This document shows, one piece after another, positions 30,501 to 33,767 of a DNA stretch of 33,767 nucleotides. The position numbers and the translations under genes were made by a program. The number at the start of each line of letters is the position of its first letter. The stretch's first letter is position 1. The stretch covers positions 1,271,951 to 1,305,717 of the forward strand of contig BLXT01004484.1 of the NCBI GenBank assembly GCA_019648995.1, read 5' to 3'. Below the pieces are notes generated by a model, which was not told the DNA's origin, did no database searches, and worked only from the letters and a program-made list of their open reading frames with translations. Source of the DNA: Plakobranchus ocellatus. Taxonomy: Eukaryota; Mollusca; Gastropoda; Plakobranchidae.

Positions 30501-32757
30501 CCTTGCTTGTCATCATATATATATATGTATCACCACTCACACTCTGCTTGTTCCTTGGCAAGTTCATTTCAAATTTGAGATATCTCATTCTCTGCTTGTT
30601 CTTTGACAATTCATTTCAAAATTTGAGGTATCTCATTTCATTTATAGAATATTGGGGATTTTTCATTTCATAAATCCTACATGAATTTTTCATAGAGGTA
30701 CTTTTTTTAAAGGTCACTTACCACCAAATCTTTGATTAAGTTCTTTTTTATTTCTTAAGACTCTTTAGACTCTTTGTTGCTGTTATCTATTATAAACAAT
30801 TTTTTTTTATAATTTTATTCAAGTAAGAATGTTTTCTTTCTGCTCAGTCAAACAAGGAGATCTACCAGTTTGCTCATGATGAGATGGAGATCAACTTCCC
30901 TTTATTTGCAAAGATTAATGTCAGAGACAAGAATGTCCACCCAGCATGGCTTTACCTTTCCAGTAAGTATCAATAAAAATAAAAGTGAACGGTTGGAAAC
31001 AAGAAATTACATTTTAGTCTTTTATGATCTGGCAAAAAAAATATTACTCTGAAAGGTATTTCTCAGCATTGAACTTTAAATTGGGACAGGGAATTAAATT
31101 GCATGTCTTTAAATTATTCTAAATTAGTTGGAAGTTGCATTTTGAACATTTTGAGGCATTCACAAAACTGAAGACTACAATTAAGAAGCTTTGAAATGGT
31201 CAAAACTGATAGAGATAGTGATTCTGTTCCAAGCTGTGAAAAGAAAGCAGTTCATAAACTTAAAATTCCTCTTTCTCAAAAGTGTTCCATGCAAAATCCA
31301 ACTTTTTAGAACTGGTCTCAAAACAAAGTTACTTGGTAGATAGTGAAGATATGCCATGAAACTGGTCTTACTGTATTTCATGTGGCTTTGCATACATTTC
31401 AAATTATTTATAAAATTATCATTGATATTAAAATGCTTTGGTGAACCTCACTTTTCAATAATAAAAAGCGCAAATATGTTAAATCAGTGAGAAGATATTG
31501 GCATTAACAATTTGCAGTACATTTGGACTTGGGTTTTTCATCACTCACCAGTAATGGAGTGCTTAATTATTGTTTTCCTGTTTTCCAATTTTACATCAGA
31601 CAATTGATTTTAACAGATGCAACTTTCCGATCCTCAATGCAATTGTGCAAGACCAGACCTAAACAATCAATTTTTTGTCACCTCATTCTTTTGTTGCTGT
31701 TCCCCTCCACCTTACCTCCCTAGCCTGTGCTAAATGTTTAGATCTAATTTATCTGCTTAAAAGAAAAGGAGTGACACAATTTTTACTTCCTGGTGAGTCA
31801 AAACCTCACACTGCACTGTATTTAATCAACATAATAGAACCAGGTAAGAGATTTACAAATATGCATTGGCTTCAAATTATCCAATATGGATTTCTGACTC
31901 TTCAAAATAACCTTTTCTTTTTTTCGAATATTGAATAAAAAAGGATAAAAGCAGTTATTGAAATGCAATTTTGCACTGCATTTTTAAAGGTATTAAAGTT
32001 TTAATATAATCCAGATTTTTCCCTGTGCCAGTCTATAGTGAATGCTGTTAGAGATTTTAGGAAAAATGCCTCTCGGTGATTCAATGGGAATTTTAAAAAA
32101 AAATATTTTACTTAGTACCGCCATTGCTCTGTTTAAGGAAGAATTAAGTCAAGAAAAAAATGATTATATCTGCTGAATTGGCATTACTTTTTTCTTATAT
32201 TGTAATTAATATTTAATCAGCTGTTCTAATGACACCTGACTGACCACTTTATTTTCATACCATCATTTGATTATTGGAAATCACAACCTTTAGCCGGCTT
32301 ACTTTCTGCATTTGTCTTAGTGGTTTCCTCTTTAGATAGAATTATAAAGAGTTATTTCAACATTGCTCTTATAAACGCTATCTCATTTTTTTTATTTTGT
32401 TAAATGAAATCTTAAACATCAACTTTAAAGGTAAGCCTCTGCTACCTCTCTTTTGTCCTGGTACTGATTCTAACTTTCATTTTTCAACGCGTCTGTCATT
32501 GAGTGAAATTGTATGTTATTTAAAAGTAACCATAAGTTATATGAACTTTTCTCATAATTGTTTTATATTTGTTTAAATCTACAGCAAGTTCAGAGGAAGT
32601 GCCTAGGTGGAATTTCTACAAATATCTGGTTGACCACAATGGACATGTGATTGATGTGTGGGGCCCTCAAGTAGACCCAGAGGATCTGAGTCAAGAAATT
32701 CAAAAAGCTATATCAAACATCTATGTAGCAGAAAGTAGAGGGAAAGATGAATTTTAG
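24376..32757 (+). CDS. GPX7/GPX8-type glutathione peroxidase, ER-targeted, Cys active site (complete)
   Basis: Thiol peroxidase of the glutathione peroxidase family. Four exons (24,376-24,573; 28,889-29,038; 30,848-30,962; 32,585-32,757) give 199 residues from ATG 24,412. Residues 1-24 look like a signal peptide (MCHLNCLLLCVAMLFLSPSK). The fold starts at DFYSFTANDIDGNPVSLAKY RGK. The active site is VNVASECGYTD with Cys65 (codon TGT) where selenoproteins have Sec; second Cys95 in AFPCNQFGEQEP with Gln101; WNF with Trp151-Asn152 completes the tetrad. The Cys65/Cys95 pair corresponds to Cys57/Cys86 of GPX7, which oxidises PDI in the ER (family knowledge). The protein ends KDEF, close to KDEL/REDL/KEDL. 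No dimer-loop insertion, as in GPX4/7/8. No membrane anchor as in GPX8 apart from the N-terminal hydrophobic segment. Confidence 0.95.
24940..26400 (-). mobile_element. LINE (RTE-like non-LTR retrotransposon), 5'-truncated and decayed
   Basis: Read on the minus strand from high to low coordinates: PVEVIKALHNLGIDL (26,390), ISLMSHFTKILLRVLMHRM (26,210), CFIDYSKAFDKIRHVELF (26,030), RYTDDTVLIAESGEQL (25,740; the xxDD catalytic box of reverse transcriptase), FTSEIRKRVAMAKD (25,480), LLYGSECWTIKKEIEEKLEA (25,370), RQRQLQFLGHI (25,180), GKIEGKRS (25,115), FEWRNMIANVCSRQGN and stop (24,965), then a TGATGATGATGA tail. This is the thumb/C-terminus pattern of RTE-like endonuclease-RT proteins. Many frameshifts and stops. 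It lies antisense in the first intron of the peroxidase. Confidence 0.85.
26341..26423. repeat. 33-bp inverted repeat at the 5' end of the LINE copy
   Basis: 26,341-26,373 (TCAGATCTATACCTAAATTA onward) and the reverse complement of 26,391-26,423 agree at 31 of 33 positions, with a 17-base spacer. Both arms encode the same LINE peptide (IKALHNLGIDL on minus, KALDNLGIDL on plus), so a second, oppositely oriented piece of the same LINE family abuts the truncated end. Confidence 0.85.
26860..27098 (+). mobile_element. piggyBac-like remnant (N-terminal acidic segment)
   Basis: Around 26,965-27,030 the plus strand reads DVLGLALDDSDIDPEYEPPT, like the acidic N-terminal start of piggyBac transposases. 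No catalytic domain is seen. The adjacent tandem duplication carries TTAACCCTAG, which matches the TTAA/CCC start of piggyBac ends. Tentative. Confidence 0.4.
27099..27430. repeat. Tandem duplication of a ~167-bp unit
   Basis: Copies start at 27,099 and 27,266 (both GTTGCAATAAATATTTTCAA). They share CAGCATGTAAAATTTTGTGG, GAATGGGATGGAAAATTTT and GGCACTAGGGGATAGCAT with few differences, so the duplication is fairly recent. Each copy ends in a hairpin-like CCCTA...CACTAGGGG. Confidence 0.9.
28889..29038 (+). CDS. GPX exon: peroxidatic and resolving Cys
   Basis: 150 nt, phase 0 both ends, acceptor TTTTTTTCCCAG, donor GTAAGC. Starts VSLIVNVASECGYTDNHYRG and ends NVLAFPCNQFGEQEPG. Contains Cys65, Cys95 and Gln101. 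An internal GGTGAGC (29,020-29,026) could act as a cryptic donor. Confidence 0.95.
30025..30190 (+). mobile_element. Degraded tRNA-derived SINE
   Basis: GTGTGGCTCATCTCGTAAGG CAATTGGCTATCTTGTGAGA resembles an A-box tRNA head, and GAGGTCTGAATTTTTAATCCC a B box with inserted Ts. It is followed by CTACCCAGCACTAAAGGGGT AGCCAGACCTGGTAAAAATG, a body like that of mollusc SINEs (recalled, not searched). Located in peroxidase intron 2. Confidence 0.55.
30542..30638. repeat. 48-bp tandem duplication
   Basis: CTCTGCTTGTTCCTTGGCAA (30,542) and CTCTGCTTGTTCTTTGACAA (30,590), each continuing TTCATTTCAAA.TTTGAG.TATCTCATT. Two copies only, in peroxidase intron 2. Confidence 0.85.
30848..30962 (+). CDS. GPX exon: central region
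   Basis: 115 nt, acceptor CTTTCTGCTCAG, donor GTAAGT, leaves in phase 1. Reads SNKEIYQFAHDEMEINFPLF then AKINVRDKNVHPAWLYLS, matching GPX7 SNKEIESFARRTYSVSFPMF, SKIAVTGTGAHPAFKYL. The N-terminal SNKEI follows QEP(G) as in all family members. Confidence 0.95.
30963..32584 (+). other. GPX intron 3 (GT-AG), with a possible cassette exon
   Basis: 1.6 kb, GTAAGT to CTACAG. Within it 31,724-31,843 has exon-like borders and stays in frame (see findings). 31,480-31,553 resembles 28,066-28,140 in intron 1. The remainder is unremarkable AT-rich sequence. Confidence 0.8.
32585..32757 (+). CDS. GPX terminal exon: Trp-Asn of the active site and KDEF end
   Basis: Enters in phase 1 after ATCTACAG; joins as T-SSEEVPRWNFYKYLVDHNG and continues VIDVWGPQVDPEDLSQEIQK to SRGKDEF and TAG (32,755-32,757). 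WNF.KYLV and the W.P.. segment are conserved in GPX7/8. The last four residues KDEF differ from KDEL only in the final residue. Confidence 0.95.
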
Positions 32758-32945
32758 AGTTTTCAACTTTATACCCCCATCTTCAAAAACTGAAAACATC
32801 TATTTGGAAATATTATCACTTAGGTTTTTTGTTTAAAGCTGAAAGAAAAAAGAAATGTATTAATGAGTCCTATTAGATTTTGTCAATTTTTTCTTTCAGA
32901 TTTATTCATTGTGATAAATAAGAAATAAAAAGCTATTCATACTGA
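32758..32945 (+). terminator. GPX 3'UTR with poly(A) signal
   Basis: AATAAA at 32,924-32,929, about 170 bases after the stop, in AGAAATAAAAAGC. It is the first canonical signal after the stop codon, so cleavage shortly after 32,940 is likely. The remaining sequence to 33,767 shows AT-rich DNA, a short G-run (33,078-33,086) and no gene. Confidence 0.6.
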
Positions 32946-33767
32946 TTTACTGCTGTCACACAATTTTGAACACAGCTGACAACTATGGTTGCCTGATGTT
33001 ATAATCTGGTTTAGAGTAGTTTTATCAAAGCCTTTGAAAAGTTGGAAGAAGCTTTAATGTTTTGGATTTGGGGATGGGGGGGGGGGCGATTCTGCTTTTC
33101 AAAATTATTCGCTTGCTTGCTTTCCCTTTTTATTATGATGAGGCATCAGTAGCAGTAAGGCTTCCAAACCCACCTTGAATCTAGTGGGATCTTTCTATCA
33201 AAAGCTAGGGTTAGAGTGTGCCATTTTTATTTTTTGACACCCTAGACTGACAAGGGGTTAAAGGCCTAACACTGCCTTGTAGAGGACTGGATATATGCAC
33301 AAATCAAACTGACAGTGCTGTTGGAATTACATTATTAGAGTTATATGACAATTATTTTTTTTTAAACTAGATATTCTTTCATATTGGTTTGAAATTTCGA
33401 CACAAAATTTTTTAGGTTATCCCAATGTCATTTATTTTTTTAACATAAAGTCACTTGCTGGCACATCTTAGCAAACCAAAGTTCTTTGCTCTCTCTCTTT
33501 TTTTAAGCCCTTTGCAGCAATGAAAGCAATTTTCAGATATATCTATAAATGCATAAAACACACTGCCTCACCTGTAACAAACTGCATTTTATCTTAAATG
33601 CCTCTTATTTTGTGAAATATTCTGCTTTTTTTTTACCAATACTAGTCTTCTCAAACATAATTGATCATTTTTGTTTCTTTGACTGCAAGTGCAAAGATTG
33701 CTTCATCAATGTGTATGATTCAAAGGTGCCCATTATATTTATTATTATATACCTTTATATATATATA

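Larger units (their letters stand above)
29039..30847 (+). other. GPX intron 2 (GT-AG)
   Basis: 1.8 kb, GTAAGC to TGCTCAG. Contains the SINE and the 48-bp duplication. Nothing recognised in 29,060-30,020; open stretches on the minus strand at 29,314-29,602 have no recognisable protein pattern. Confidence 0.85.

Overview
This is an AT-rich animal (metazoan) genomic window with large introns, many microsatellites and many short repetitive elements. The two recognisable host genes have animal-type exon/intron structure. Frequent CTAGATCTAG-type low-complexity DNA, a (SINE-like) core typical of mollusc repeats and the mixture of decayed LINEs and foldback elements point to a gastropod mollusc, probably a heterobranch. 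That placement is inference from repeat flavour, not from a marker gene.

Left part (about 1-12,170, minus strand): the 5' portion of a class IA PI3-kinase regulatory subunit gene (p85/p55/p60 family). Six exons are readable (12,166-12,075; 10,910-10,375; 8,684-8,592; 7,158-6,981; 2,328-2,206; 1,751-1,618). They encode a short N-terminus, a proline-rich stretch, the whole N-terminal SH2 domain and the first part of the inter-SH2 coiled coil that binds p110. The rest of the inter-SH2 coil and the C-terminal SH2 domain lie to the left of the window. The introns hold a Tigger/pogo remnant, a decayed DNA transposon that may be Kolobok-like, a 250-bp foldback element and simple repeats.

Middle part (about 12,170-24,375): no confidently readable gene. 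It holds pieces of two LINE types, a three-copy ~105-bp tandem repeat, several foldback (inverted-repeat) elements, a CpG-containing stretch near 16.2-16.5 kb that could be promoter DNA, an inverted pair of ~80-bp modules around an LTR-like fragment and a ~390-bp pyrimidine tract, and one possible terminal exon of an unknown minus-strand gene at 22,047-21,927. First, non-coding exons of both flanking genes probably lie here.

Right part (about 24,376-32,930, plus strand): a complete four-exon GPX7/GPX8-type glutathione peroxidase of 199 residues, with a signal peptide, cysteine instead of selenocysteine at the active site, and a KDEF C-terminus resembling an ER-retention signal. Its first mapped intron begins with GC rather than GT and contains an RTE-like LINE and a piggyBac-like remnant; the second contains a degraded tRNA-derived SINE.

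The two genes are divergently oriented with no obvious shared pathway, apart from the loose link that peroxidases and PI3K signalling both touch peroxide biology. I saw no clear sign of a novel multi-gene system. The most interesting items are the GC-AG intron, the KDEF ending, the short-form PI3K regulatory subunit and several apparently uncatalogued foldback families.
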